Below, piece after piece: positions 39,641 through 52,332 of a stretch of DNA of 64,000 bases; position 1 is the first letter of the stretch; each line of letters starts with the position of its first letter. This DNA is from Platynereis dumerilii (Eukaryota > Annelida > Polychaeta > Phyllodocida > Nereididae). The position numbers and the translations under genes were made by a program. Location of the stretch: assembly GCA_026936325.1 (NCBI GenBank), contig JAPTHN010000192.1, forward strand, positions 124,001-188,000. The letters run 5' to 3'. Below the pieces are notes generated by a model, which saw only the letters and a program-made list of their open reading frames with translations, was not told the DNA's origin and did not search any database.

Positions 39641-42600
39641 TTCTCCAAACAAGGCATTGGTCTGAGCAAAGTGTGCAGTCAACTGTGACCTGTTTACCAA
39701 TTAGGGACCAATAACTTCATATTTCTGTGTTGTGACTTTCTTATTTGTGAATTACAGTGACACGGTCACACGGATGAATGATCTGATTATAATAAAGCAA
39801 GCTTTGCAGGTATGAACAATGTGCAGAAGACGTTCTCTAGCACTAAATACATAACAGCTATATCATTGTTCTGCAAAGGTGTGATGTTTAATTGGCTGAC
39901 ACATTGTTATTTTAATTGAGCAATTCATTATGAAATAAAGAAAACGTTTTCAGATGCAATTGTACGGAAAAAATGGTATCTCTAGCAAATAGCAATCAAC
40001 AACAAAAAAGTCCCGTATGCATTTCCCTTTTACATTTTGGGCCATGGCGTTTCTCACTATTAGAACATATTTATGATTTAATGGCAAATTCTCACTGCAT
40101 ACCACGAGGTCTGCTCTAAAGTGCCTTGTGCAAGTTATGTTTTTTCAATGGAAAAGTAAAAGAACACTTTAGTTGAATTATTTCTTGGCTAATTAAGTTA
40201 CCAGTAAAATTAGGTGATAAGAAGAAAGAGGGTAATGAAAAAATCTCATTTAACAAAACAATATACATGAAACAATTTTAATGAATGGCGATGAATGCAT
40301 CTCTTCGCTAATTTGGTGTCTTCTTTGGAATATGAGAAACAAAAGAAACACAACCCATGGCTTATCTTACAACATAAAATGAAAATGTCTGGAAGTTGAC
40401 CTATTTTTAGTAGTATTCTATTACTTACATCTTTTTCCTCAAAATCACTGCTACATTTTATACTATGCCCTATTATGCTATCAATCTAGCTTTTTTAAAG
40501 GAGATCAAGAAAACTGTTATCTCATTAAAACCCACTTAGACAACCTTATTAAAAAGTGACTTATTGTGCAGTGATAACCAAACTCGCCATTAAAAGGGAC
40601 CTTCGTGACAAAAAGCAAAAAACAAATTAATTAAAAAAAGAAAAGTGATAACTAAAATTGGCAGGCAACTAACGCTATAGCAGGAGGAAAGAGAGAAAAT
40701 AAGAAAACGAATAGCAAAGATAGAGAATATATATGGAAAGAATCGGAAAGATAGAGAGAAGAAAAGTGAGCTCAATGAAGGATGTAGTAATGATCCATTT
40801 GCAAATGGGTCAAAATTTGAAAACATTGAAATTTCAGCTGAAAAAAAAATTAAAAAATTTTCCCTCTAGAAATGCCTTCTTAAGTTGGCATTGTGTAGAT
40901 CAGGCAATCAGCTGTCACTGTACTTACATGTCCAAGGGTCCCAATGCTCTGCTGATCTGTACTGAGGTGATAAATATAGCAGTAATATTTGTTGATCGTC
41001 ATTAAAATCATGCATGTAAACTAAAAATCTTGACCACTGGGAGCTGAACAATTTATTACCAATGAAAAGGAAAGTGGCTTTCACATTTCGGTCCAACTTT
41101 CAAGTCTCTAGTACCGATACTTTCTGAGATACAACATTTTTGTCAATCAACTTAGCAAATATGAGTGTCATTAATGTCACACTTATAACTTGAAATCTAC
41201 GCTACTTACAGCTGTAAAATGTATTATCAATGTATGGGAAAGTGATTGTTCTGCACACATTAAGCTTTTATTTCAAGTCTCCATGATCAATAGTTACTGA
41301 GATACAGTATTCCCTTGACTCTAAAATTTGCAAAAAATGAGAACATTTCTTTTTCACCAATAATTTTGATTCCTGGTGACAAAAATTTCCCTACCACTCC
41401 CTCCAACGCCCTATGTCTTCACTTAACAATATTTCAGAAATTCAGACGCTATATAATAGAAAAATGTCATTGGCACCTCATATTTTATCATAGGGTGTAG
41501 AGAAGCATCGTACTTCTAAAATACTGAGCATTCCAGATAAAAGGAATACTCAAAAATATCAAGTAATTATTTTATTTAATCATTAAATCATGATATAAAT
41601 TCAATCAAATTCAATGGCAGTAACCTCCAACAAAATTTCAGTGAGGTAAAAGCAAATAGTCATTTTCACCATGACGTTAATGACAGTGTGATGTTAATGA
41701 CAAATCGGCTAAAAATATCTATAGGGGCCCATGCATAAGTAGAACTCTGGTGATATACACATGTGCAAGGAGCAGATTCGGGACACCAAAGGAATGTTCC
41801 ACAGTGACTTTTGTTGTGATATATAAAGTCAAGATATTACAGGAAGGCGTTTGTTTATGACAAATTTAGATGGGACGGCTGACATGGCACCAGACATACC
41901 AGAATAATTTGCTTGATGTGACTAATGCAGAGCTGCGGACCATATATACAGTTGAGGTAAAAAATTTGCATACAGTTGAACAGGAAATAGTTAAAGATGT
42001 ATTACGCAAACTGTACAAACTGGTCAGCATATCTGGCATTTCTGTCCCTTATTTCTTACATATTGAAGTCAGTTCAAGTCAAATGATAAAACGTAAAGTC
42101 AGCACAACCACTGGTCATATATATATGACAAACCAAAGAAATAGATTTAATGAGTTTGCAGAAGCTGTCACTCAGCATGGCTGGGACAATCCGAGGGAAT
42201 CTCACACACTGAAAGCTTGCATAATATTATGGCCTAGTTCAAAAATAATGAAGCCAAAGTGTGACATGACCATCAACATTTTAAAATGTTTATATGTACG
42301 AAATGACCACAAAATATTGTAACAAACATGTCTAAGTTCTAGAAATTGTATTTACCATTCTGCTGTAGTTTGTGGAAATAACTGATAAATGTCGAATATT
42401 AACAAATTTTATTTATTTTTATTTCCATGGCAGTAAAAGAAAAGTGGACTAAATGGTAACTTATCTTCAAATTAAATCTAATTTCTTTGTTCCATGACAA
42501 AACTCATGTACTCTTAAGTCTCCATGGCCGTTCTCATCCAAATTCGCAAAATATTTTATGAGAAATATAGCATTTTTTGAAATTTTCTTGAAATATTAAA

Positions 42601-44500
42601 AAAAAACGCCTACATGTTTTCTCCCCAGATGTACATATTTCCCCCTAAAATTATTTCACCTATCCTGTGTTATGCGTATAAAAGCGTGCTTCGAATTGGT
42701 ACCAAATAAGTGCCACTGAATTGAATATGAAGAGAGCAAATTATGATAGAAGCAAGTTTTTTAGCCTATTTTTCCAGACAAAAAGCAAATTTGGGGTTAT
42801 GGTGTGACACGAAAGAGGCAACTGGATGAAGCAAAAGAGTAATTACAAAATTAAAGTGAAATTTGTATAGGTTATTGCCATTTTCGACAAATTGGCCCCA
42901 TATTTTGAGGAAAGCTTCGCAAATATTGTGTTGATTATCACTACAAGTAATACCAGAATGATAGCTTTACTCCTTACAAGAAAACCATGAAAATATGATC
43001 AATATTTTCCACAGCTTTACACTTGTGACAAAGCCCCTTTTTAAGAAATCTTTGTATTTTACTACCAGAAACCAGCTGCAGACCTGGATTACTTGATTGT
43101 TTCTCAAAACTGCACAGATTTTTCAATATTATAAGCCAAACCAGATTTAAAACGGAGCTTTTATTGCTCTGTGGCACTAGTAAGTATAGGGGGGGACGCG
43201 AATCTTGCACTAAATTTACGGTAGGACATTTTCAAAAGTAAAGGATGGAGAATAATGAAACTTGGCAGGGATTTCAAGAATGTAATCAGCTTTCTTGTCC
43301 ATTAGTATCATTTCGGAAATGAATTGGTTACACAATGAGCAGCAAAGCGACAGGTCATTGATTTCGGCTGTGACAACAAGATTTTGAAAGTTTCTAAAAT
43401 CCCACTTACGCATCCTTCAGATGCAACCCACTAAGTCAGGAGGTTCATGCAACACGGAAAAGATACCCAGAGCAAGCTGCATTGGAAAAATTGAAAAAAG
43501 TGTAATTAACATGATTTTTATGAAATTGTGCCAGAAAAACACTTAAATTTATGTAAAACATGGATGTCAAACCTCAAGCAGTTACCATATTTATCAGAAA
43601 AGTTTGACACAGTGGCCTAAAAGTTTATATGACTTCTGACACTCACCACAGCTTGATGAATGACAATAGGAAAAACATTTTCTGGCATAATAAAGCAGGT
43701 TTTCAACAGGTTCTCCCACCAAGGTGTTGTCATCATCCGAGCTGTCATAATGGAAAAAGGCCCAAAACACGAAAGGACTTTTTTAGGAGAATTTTCAATT
43801 TTTGGCAGCCATGTTGAATTTACGGTTGGAGATAACTTTAGCCATACTGCACGAAAACAATATTCATTCTCTTGTTTCTCAGCCCTGTTAATACAGATTT
43901 GTTGTGATTTGGTAAAGTCCTCCGTTTCCACCAAATAATAAAATCTGTCAGATAGTGCAAGTGTCGCGTACCACCCCGTGTTTTCTGTGTGTTACGCTTT
44001 CGACAGATTCACCTATGCTGTTTTTCATTGGAATTTTTCAATGAACTAAATTTTCCACAATCATAAGAAGCTCCAAAATCGGTAAGCATATATAAGGCTA
44101 GGTCTCAAGAGCATAAAGAAATTCAAGTGACACATGTATATATATACTTGTCAAAGGGACGCTGGAGCATCCAGATCAGGAAGCATCAAATTTGACTTAA
44201 TTTTTGGAAGTCAACCTTTGAATCGAAATAGCTCAATAACGCCAAGACAGCCTTTAGACACTAGAAAGGCCAAAAAAAATACTTGATTTGACGGATTTAT
44301 GAAGCCTTAGGATGCAGAGATTCCAAAAAGTGTTGGGAAATTGCCTAAGCATATATGTCTAAATGTATAAAACTGAAAGAATTCAAATGGTGAAAAAATT
44401 TATGTCACGTTTTATTAGTTAAAAAATGCTTCTTTTTCAATGTAATTCAACTCTATCTCAATGACTATGAGACATAATGTCATAAAAAATATACTGTGTG
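39641..44500. other. Long gene-poor stretch with two weak ORF relics
   Basis: No credible host gene is present. The plus-strand frame 41870-42322 (150 codons, MGRLTWHQTYQNNLLDVTNA onward) is the longest and has an ordinary composition, but I see no family and it may be a relic or chance. On the minus strand 42974-43210 ends with KGLCHKCKAVENIDHIF, which resembles the zinc-knuckle region near the C-terminus of some LINE reverse transcriptases, and is a weak sign of an old LINE. The remainder is AT-rich with no repeats that I could tie to other copies. Confidence 0.4.
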
Positions 44501-47251
44501 GCTTCCTTATTTTTTAACTAGGCCATATGGAATGCTCAAGGCATACAACAAAAACACAGGTTGTGAAGGATTTCAGAGATGAATTTGATCTTGAAGTCTT
44601 TCTTTTTACTGAGACCTGGATAAAAGCAGATGACAGAGTTGAAATCGGTGAACTGGAAAGAAATTGTGAATGCCTTTACTTGGGTTCATCTCGTGAGAAC
44701 AGCCTGGCGGTGGAGTAGGATGCATTGTAAAAACTGGCATTAGGGCAATGAAAAAGGGAAGCATGAAACAAAGACTTTTGAGCACATGGAAATTCATTTG
44801 CAATTAAATGGAAGAATTGTCACAATTCTTGCGGTGTACAGGCCGGAACCCTCCAAAAAGAATAAATTTATACAGTTTATCAGAATTCTTTAATGAATTC
44901 ACAAACTTCTTATCTCACTATCAGACTTATCACAATGAATCTATAGTAGTTGGAGACTTCAACTTTCATGTGAATAAACCAGATGTTCAATGCCAAAGTC
45001 ATCCAATTTAACAACATTCTTGAAATGTTTGACATAGTTCAACATGTATCTTCACCAACACACAAAGATGGAAACACACTTGATTTGGTTATAACCAATA
45101 AAACAACAACCCTCAGAGATTGTGCTGTCAGTGATCTACTGTCGGACCATAACTGTATCCTCTTTAATATTGACATAAACAAAGGGAAGAATCCACAGAA
45201 GAAAATTGCCTTCAGAAAGACCCGCAGCATAAATATAGCCAAATTCAAGAAAGACATTGAACAGCATATGTCACAAAAAGTACAACACCATAATTGATCA
45301 GTCTACTTGAACAGACTTGTGGCACTCTACACATCAACTGAAAAGATTTTTGACAACCACTCCCCTGTTAAGACTAAACTTATGACAGTGCGCAAACCTA
45401 ACCAGTTCTCAAATCAAGAAATAAGGCCACTCAAAAATGAAAAGAGAAAAGCAGCTAAATTATGGAGAAGAACTGGTTTAGAAGAAGACTGGAATACATG
45501 TATGTTCAAAGAAAAAACGAAATGCTCTCAATGAAAAGCTTAATCAGCTCAAATCAGATGATCTCAGGTGTAAAATTTAAGCCACAAAGGGAAATTCTAA
45601 GGCGATGTTCAAACTTCTAAATTGCCATCTCAATAGAAAACAAGATCTGCCTCTTCCCCATCACACAAATGAAACAGAACTATCAAATGATTTCAACGAC
45701 TTCATAATGAAAATATCAAAATCATCAGATCTAAATTAGATTCAGGAACGAAGATCACAACTGATGCCTCTCAACCCAACTACAGCCACAATTTACATCA
45801 GTTTAAGGCTCTATCAGAAAAGTTAAGAAACTTATCACTGAAATGCCTGTCAAACACTGCCAACTTGATCCAATGCCATCATGGCTACTGCTTGAATGTG
45901 TTGATGAATTTCTTCCAATCATAATGAAAATTGTTAATATGTCATTAACACTTGGAGAAATGCACTTTGAATTGAAGCATGCACTTTTCAAACCACTGTT
46001 GAAGAAAGAGGGCCTTGAATTGATCAAAAAAAATTATTGGCCAGTCTCGAACAATCTTGAGGATGAAAAGCAATCAGCCTACAAGCAATTTCACAGCACA
46101 GAAACCCTCTAACAGGCGTTTTCATTACCATGAGATTCTGGTCTTTCACAGTTGCCTGTGAGGGATCAATGCAGTGTACATACTTGCCAAGTTTGATATA
46201 TTAGCTGTGTGACGCCCATTGTTTCTGAACCAATCTGATGAAGCAAAAATGCTATGTATTTAGTGTGTAAAGAGTCTTAGAATCGCGTACTAATGAAATT
46301 GCCTGTAACAAAAATCCATAATGATATTATGCTTAGTCTAAGCAATGGCCAGGTGACAATGCTAGTGTTGTTAGACCTTTCTGCTGCATTCGACACAATT
46401 GATCATGGCATTTTGCTGCAAAGACTGAGTAACAGGTATGATGTGCAAAGTGCAGCCTTAAGATGGTTCAAATCTTACATTTCTGAAAGATCACAGTCTG
46501 TGATAATAAATGATAAAACATCAAGCAAACTTCCACTCAATTTTGGAGTTCCTCAAGGTTCCAAACTTGGACCAAGCTTATTCAACTCCTATGTTGCCCA
46601 GTCAGTGAAGTAGCACGAAGAAATCAAGTTCATGATTAGAAGTATGCTGATAAGCAACTTATCCTGTCATTTAAACCAACCGTTTTGGGTGAATAACATG
46701 CCAAATAGAAAATGGAAAATTGTATTGACGCATATTTCAATTTGAGAAACCTGTCAAAAGTCTGTAAAAATCTTGAAGTATGGCACTTCTGTCTAATTAT
46801 TGAATAAACTTCAGGTTGCTCAAAACTCGGCAATTCGTTTAATTGAGAGATTTAAAAAACTCGACAGTGTCAGCCACAGTACGCAGCAACTGCACTGGTT
46901 ACCAATCATAGAAAGAATTCAGTTCAAATTGATGGCGACCACATGGAAGGCAAGTCAAATCTCAACAGGAAGATAACCTGAGAAGCAACCACAATCTGCT
47001 GTTAGCAGAACCTGCTCCATGCAACAAAAATAACTTTGAAGATCGGGCATTTTCCTATGCAGCACCAAAACTCTGGAACAATTTGCCTGAAAAAGTGAGA
47101 ATTGCTCAAACATTATAGAAAGCTTCAAGAAGAAGCTGAAAACCTATCTGTTTCAGAATTCTTATGAGAGATATGATTCGAAAAAGCGCTGATGGGCAAT
47201 TTACTGAAATTAGCGCTATATAAATCCATATTATTATTATTATTATTATTT
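44500..47251 (+). pseudogene. Decayed non-LTR retrotransposon (CR1/Jockey-like LINE) with ATT tail
   Basis: Pieces in several frames follow the LINE order. First come apurinic-endonuclease parts: EVFLFTETWIK near 44600, VVGDFNFHVNKPD near 44950-44985, and TLDLVITNKTTT and SDLLSDHNCILFNI near 45090-45170. Reverse transcriptase parts follow: MPSWLLLECVDE near 45880, then VLLDLSAAFDTIDHGILL and FGVPQGSKLGPSLFN near 46360-46590. A tail region has LHWLPIIERIQFKL near 46890 and LWNNLPEKVR near 47080. The 3' end GCGCTATATAAATCC leads into an (ATT)n run ending at about 47251. The RT region after the PQGS box is shortened and the catalytic YADD block is not seen, so the copy is dead. A 193 bp MITE is inserted at 46113-46305. 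Confidence 0.85.
46113..46305. mobile_element. 193 bp MITE with TAA duplication (PIF/Harbinger-like) inside the LINE
   Basis: The ends are CAGGCGTTTTCATTA and (reverse complement) CAGGCAATTTCATTA, flanked by TAA on both sides (46110-46112 and 46306-46308). A 3 bp TWA duplication with short inverted ends fits PIF/Harbinger MITEs. The LINE reading frame resumes right after it (KIHNDIMLSLSNGQ), which confirms that it is a later insertion. Confidence 0.8.
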
Positions 47252-47600
47252 GGGGACAATGTCAAATGGTTTTTAGAAACAACCAGTGGTTTTTGCATAG
47301 AAATTTGGCTTTTCATTCCATTTGTGGTTGCCTAAAATTTTGGTATTTCCAGTTTTCCACAAACCCTAATTTAATTGGAATGATATAAAAGACAAGCTCT
47401 TTCGAGTATTAGCTAACAAAATAGCAGGAGTCTGTACTATTTGAGACTGCTATAGTATACAATAATGATTGTCATACTATGCTTCAACTTTACATGCACT
47501 GCAGGCAACCTCGGTCTTCTCAAAATGAGAGGGTGTTACAAACTAACAGGTGGCTTAGGGGGGTCTCCTCACTCAGAGGGGGACATAGAACATGGATGTC

Positions 47601-47678
47601 ATATAAAAGAGAAGGATAGGCTGTGGAAATCAGTCAATAGGCTGAGCTGAGGATCACTTGTGGGCTCTACATTTTCAG
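47601..47678 (+). promoter_or_regulatory. TATA box and noncoding exon of globin B-2
   Basis: ATATAAAAGA at 47601-47610 is a good TATA box. About 30 bp downstream a short exon begins and ends at 47678 with TTTTCAG|GTTAGT, the same donor as in globin B-1. The intron runs to the acceptor CTTTCAG at about 48296, one base before the ATG. Confidence 0.7.
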
Positions 47679-48297
47679 GTTAGTGAAATTAACAACAAAA
47701 TAAGCCACTCAACAAATGTGTCACTCAAAAGTTTAAAAAACACTTAACCATAACATTTAGTCAAAACAATAGTCATTAAATGGGTTTTTAACTTAAGAAT
47801 TAAGATAAATTTTACCAGCAGGTTGGGCAATCAAATGCAAAACATTTTATTAATCAAGAATCTTGTCCACTTCCATCAACCATTCCATTCTTTTATAGCT
47901 TGACTCACACTTAATTGGGCATCATTGAATTAATTCATAATTTAACCTTAATTTACAAAAATTGTGATTAATAAAATTTCAAATATATTTGTGGACATTT
48001 TACCCAATTAAAAGAAACCATGAAAAAGCTGTAATACATTTTTTTTTATTCAGTCAATTATAAAAATGGTAGGTCATCTCAATTGCTTTTTCATTGGCAG
48101 AGCATCTGTTGGGTCAGTCAATCCGTAAGCAAAAAAAATTAATAATTTCTGGCCTTTGTAGTATTTTTAGTGCATTTTGCACGTATGGGAGAGGTCACAC
48201 CCCTACAAGAGACCTCTTCAAGACTGCGGAGACGGTCTTATAATGCACGGACCATTGTATAAAATTTGCCTCTGAAATTATGCTTTTTTCTTTCAGG

Positions 48298-50131
48298 ATG
48301 TTGGTACTGGTTCTTTCCCTAGCTTTCTTGGGCTCTGCCCTGGCTGAAGACTGCTGCTCAGCTGCCGATAGGAAGACCGTTCTCCGCGACTGGCAGAGCG
48401 TCTGGTCCGCTGAGTTCACTGGCCGCAGGGTTGCCATTGGAACCGCTATCTTCGAAGAGTAAGTAAACCCTTATACGTGTCAATATTACTAAGATAGATA
48501 TGACAAAATGGAGAATAAGTTTTGACGTTTTTCATAAAAAAATAATAAATTTAGCTAAGAAAGAAATATGAGTAAATAAGCCTACCGAGATGCCTCAAAT
48601 ACTTCTTGTGAAGCAATACTTACCATGTTATCAACGTAACTTGGTCGCAAGCCAATGAACGAATCATCCACTCGGACAAGTTGTACCTACCATTCAATAT
48701 ATATAGAATTTAATGATTCATGCAATCTTACTATCTCACTGTAGAAATACAATGGAAAATTTGCTCTGACCCAGATAGCATTTGGCATGCCAAGAGGTGA
48801 CCCGGTTCCAACTGGGCATGCTCAGACCAGAACTACTGCAATGGGCAATAACAATTGGTGGCCATTTTGAAATTTCCCTGATTCAAATTTTCGAAGCCAG
48901 TTTTCACTATGAGCTACGTCAGGTTCACTGATCAGACAAGTTCTTTTTATAAATCTATAATTTGTGAGAACTTTTTTGATAGATTTCTGATCAGTGAAAG
49001 TCATGTACAGTACATCTCAAAACAAAGTAAGAAAATGTTCTGTCAGAAGTCCTCTGTTTACCTATTTTGCCCTCCTTTCTCCTACCTCTCTCTGTATCTC
49101 ACTTTTGAATCAAATTTTACCATGAATTATAATGACAGTTTCATAGTGCATCTCAATTTACAGACTTTTCGCCATCGACGCTGGTGCCAAAGATGTGTTC
49201 AAGAACGTCGCTGTGGACAAGCCTGAGTCCGCAGAATGGGCCGCTCACGTGATCAGGGTCATCAACGGCCTTGACCTTGCCATCAACCTGTTGGAGGACC
49301 CCAGGGCACTGAAGGAGGAGCTTTTGCATCTTGCCAAGCAGCACAGGGAGAGAGATGGAGTCAAGGCTGTCTACTTTGACGTGAGTTTTAAAACAACTAT
49401 TACGCCCCACTTGGAGGGGGTATACAGGGGTGCCGGTACCCTTGTCCAAGGGGGCAGGATGGGGGCAAGGTGTGCCCTTTTGATCCCAAAGAAAACACAT
49501 TATTAGCCATTATTTGAGTAATCATTATTTGAGTAATTTTGGGCACAAATTAGTAGTTATATATCGGGTATGCAAAATTATAACTGATCTCTATATAAAT
49601 TTTGCCACGCGAAATTGGCTCGAATATGTATAATTTCCCTTTTCCGTTCGACTGCCCCTGCCGCCTATGTTTCTTTCCGGCACCCCTTGGGGTATATAAC
49701 TATGTCATTGATAGTATTTTTTTTATACCATTTTGGCTTTTCCAACTAGTTTTCGATGGTGGATGTGCGTGTTATAAGCTTGGTTCTTAAACTACACCGT
49801 TCCAGAGGTTCAAAAATTACGTTTTAGAAATGATTTTTTAAATAGTTATGAAATGTATATTTTGGAAATAGTTGTCAAGTAAAAGAAACAATCATTTTGG
49901 CTTCCAAAGATGATGTCTCACCGTGTATGATGTAATTCTATGGAATGCTCGCATGATTATTCCTTGACTAACCGAGTGTTAATTGATCATTTTTGACAAT
50001 TTCGCTGTTTCCAGGAAATCGGCAGGGCTCTCCTTAAGGTCCTTCCCCAGGTATCCAGCAACTTCAACTCCGGCGCCTGGAGCCGTTGCTTCTCCCGAAT
50101 TGCTGATGTCATCAAGTCCGACCTTCCTTAG
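48298..50131 (+). CDS. Extracellular globin, strain-B type chain (copy B-2), three coding exons
   Basis: This is a secreted haemoglobin subunit of 164 aa, paralogous to the gene at 35083-36844. The exons are 48298-48458, 49164-49380 and 50015-50131. The first two are the same lengths (161 and 217 nt) as in the paralogue and are split at the same codons. The start at 48298 gives a 16 aa signal peptide ([16 protein letters not shown]) before EDCCSAADR; the in-frame Met at 48280 lies inside the intron tract. The distal His ([13 protein letters not shown]) and proximal His ([10 protein letters not shown]) are present. The C-terminus reads [19 protein letters not shown] and ends DLP, as I recall for B1 chains. 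The Cys before FN in B-1 is Asn here, so one cysteine of the usual set is missing. Confidence 0.97.
49395..49720. repeat. Possible MITE remnant in globin B-2 intron
   Basis: GGTATACAGGGGTGCCGG near 49419 and (inverted) CCGGCACCCCTTGGGGTATA near 49678 form imperfect inverted repeats within the second coding intron. No clear target duplication is visible. Confidence 0.35.
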
Positions 50132-50288
50132 ACTTGTCCATGATGTCGCTACGATTGTAGGAGTCATGACGATACATCTCTATCACCTGTCATGACGTCA
50201 TCAGCATCAAATCACTCCTGAAAATGTATCAGTTAAAAGATGAAAGTAAAATGATAGAACCAATCACCTGTTATGATGTTGTCACAAT

Positions 50289-50335
50289 GGGACAGAGGTC
50301 GCCACCGTCGGCTCCATGGAGGCGACCTCTGCCCC
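50289..50335 (+). promoter_or_regulatory. Strong hairpin in the 3' UTR of globin B-2
   Basis: AGAGGTCGCC (50294-50303) and GGCGACCTCT (50321-50330) are a perfect 10 bp inverted repeat. It extends outward by about five more pairs with one mismatch and encloses a 17 nt loop. It lies about 160 nt after the stop and just before the first AATAAA (50339). Its role is unknown. Confidence 0.85.
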
Positions 50336-50338
50336 TAA

Positions 50339-51105
50339 AAATAAAACCTCATGTTATTCATTGTTCAAAGTTCCCTAAGTGCAGTCAATAAATAAATGTT
50401 CTTTGCAATATGTTCTTGTTATATAAATTTTGTTCATCTTTTGTACTCTTCAGTCCGGCAAAGCGGGTTACTTAAACAATTTAAAATTTGAGAATATCGA
50501 GTCAAGGTCATTTCATTCACTCCAAATAATTTTCATGAATGTTTTTGTTAATATCTGTGTTGATTTTGATGAGAATCTAAAAGACATAATTGTATTGCTT
50601 CTGACATGGCACTTTAAATTTCCACTGAAAATTTGTAGTCAGAACTCAGGGATACAGTGTATTTGATTCTCAGAGTGGTAGCCAGGTACTCGCACAAAGA
50701 AAAATAGCATGTAATGCATGCACCGTGTCCTCGGGCAATTTAATAAACCCTTGTAACTCAATGGAATATGATCATTACATTGACACATCTCTATAAATTC
50801 TTAATTCTATCTATCTATCAATATTTCTGGCAATCTATAAATTTATCTATTTGTCTATCTATCTGTCTATCTATCTGTTTATCTTTAGCAATTGGCTGAA
50901 GCATAAATCTCAGGTTGTGGTGCACGGCCACTATGTCTCAGGGCAGAAGGGCCAAAGGCAAGAAGAAGAAGATGCTTCTCAGAAATCTTCTGCTCAGCAA
51001 AGATGAATTTGGGGGATTAAAGTTAACTATTTAGAGCGTTGAGACATAAGATTAAAGCTAGGGAATCTTTGGCAGCAGTGTGAACACTAGGCATCATAAC
51101 TTCAG
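50339..51105. other. Polyadenylation signals, then intergenic DNA with an ATCT microsatellite
   Basis: AATAAA occurs at 50339-50344, and again in AATAAATAAATG near 50388; these serve globin B-2. An (ATCT)n microsatellite occupies about 50812-50884. No gene is seen in the rest. Confidence 0.6.
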
Positions 51106-51109
51106 GTGG

Positions 51110-52332
51110 TTGTTGCAGAAGTTTACACCCCCCTGGAGTGGTCTTCAATTTTCTGTCATATCTTCCCTCAGAAATGCATCATCAATCCCATACTTCTGCA
51201 TGCTCATACTAACCTCTCTTGTAACCTATATTCACCATAAAATACTGGGTGGTAAGTCATGGAAGAGTAGAAAAAATTAAACTAGCAAAAATTAGTGTTG
51301 CGAAAGTATACACCCCTTGTAATGATGTTGATAAGCTGCATTTGACAAGTTTAGAGGTTGAATGGGGAAACAAAACTATTTTGAGCTCTAATTACACATC
51401 AGTATCCCTAACAGCAGTGTCTGAATGAACTGACATTTATATCTGACAAAAGGTATTGGGATACTCTTTTCTTGGGAAGCCCAAAAAAAGCAAGAAAAGG
51501 GCCGGACAGGCAGGGACACACCCTGATGCAACCTAGAAAAAGTTTCAGTTCAGTATCTGCAACAGAAGTTGAAAATACATATGGTCACAGTAACCTCCAG
51601 CGATGCTTAGTTTTGGCCCTCTCCAATTTGATGTCTTGTGTCTTAAAATATGTGTTTTCAATAAAGCCATTATTCATGCATGGTTCTATCAGCTATGAAT
51701 ATAAAGTAGGTGGGATTTGACAATGCTCAATCAAGTTTAAGTGATATTTTTACTCGTCTCCCAATTTGTGATAAAATATGAAAATTATAAAAAAATTCGA
51801 TCATACTCATTTTGTAGTTCTATCAAAGATATCAAACTGGAAAGTGTCTTGGGTTCTATCAGGGCAAGTATACACCTGTCCAGCTCATTTCCTTGATATT
51901 TCCTCATTTTTATCTGAGAAGCTGGTTTAAAATTTGTATGATAGGCGAAAACGGCCCCTGGAATACATATTTTGGACCATTTTACACAAGAAGGAACTTT
52001 CAAAAAAATTACTTAAAACAGCACCAACTGCTTAAACAATATAGATAATCATTCACATAATGCTCTCTTGGACTTCCAGAAGCTGGAAACTTTTTATAGC
52101 TGCATACAATCTCACTACATGAAGGGGGTGTATACTTTCGCAACACTAATTTTCACTGAATTAATTTTTTCTACTCGTCCATGACTTACCACCCAGAATT
52201 TTATGGTGGATATAGGTTGCAAGAGAGGTCAGTATGAGCATGTAGAAGTATTGGATTGATGATGCATTTCTGAAGGAAGATATGACAGAAAATTGAAGAC
52301 AACTCCAGGGGGGGGTGTATACTTCTGCAACC
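51110..52332. mobile_element. Long-TIR (about 210 bp) non-autonomous element, Tc1/mariner-like ends
   Basis: The left arm (about 51112-51320) and right arm (about 52121-52331) are inverted copies: GTTGCAGAAGTTTACACCCC at the outside, TTCAATTTTCTGTCATATCT within, and TTGCGAAAGTATACACCCC at the inside. They differ by scattered substitutions. Outer and inner ends of each arm are alike, so each arm itself resembles a small TIR element. No transposase is encoded by the short internal frames (51472-51720 and 51785-52003). Confidence 0.8.

Noticed and set aside
41870-42322. 150-codon plus-strand frame as a host gene
   Set aside because: No recognisable domain, no promoter or splice context, gene-poor surroundings; left as a possible relic.
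48280-48297. Upstream in-frame Met for globin B-2
   Set aside because: It falls in the pyrimidine tract of the leader intron; the acceptor CAG precedes the ATG at 48298, which gives the matching signal peptide.
48822-49226. Frames on both strands around 48.8-49.2 kb
   Set aside because: They lie in the globin B-2 intron and overlap the true exon 2 in another frame.
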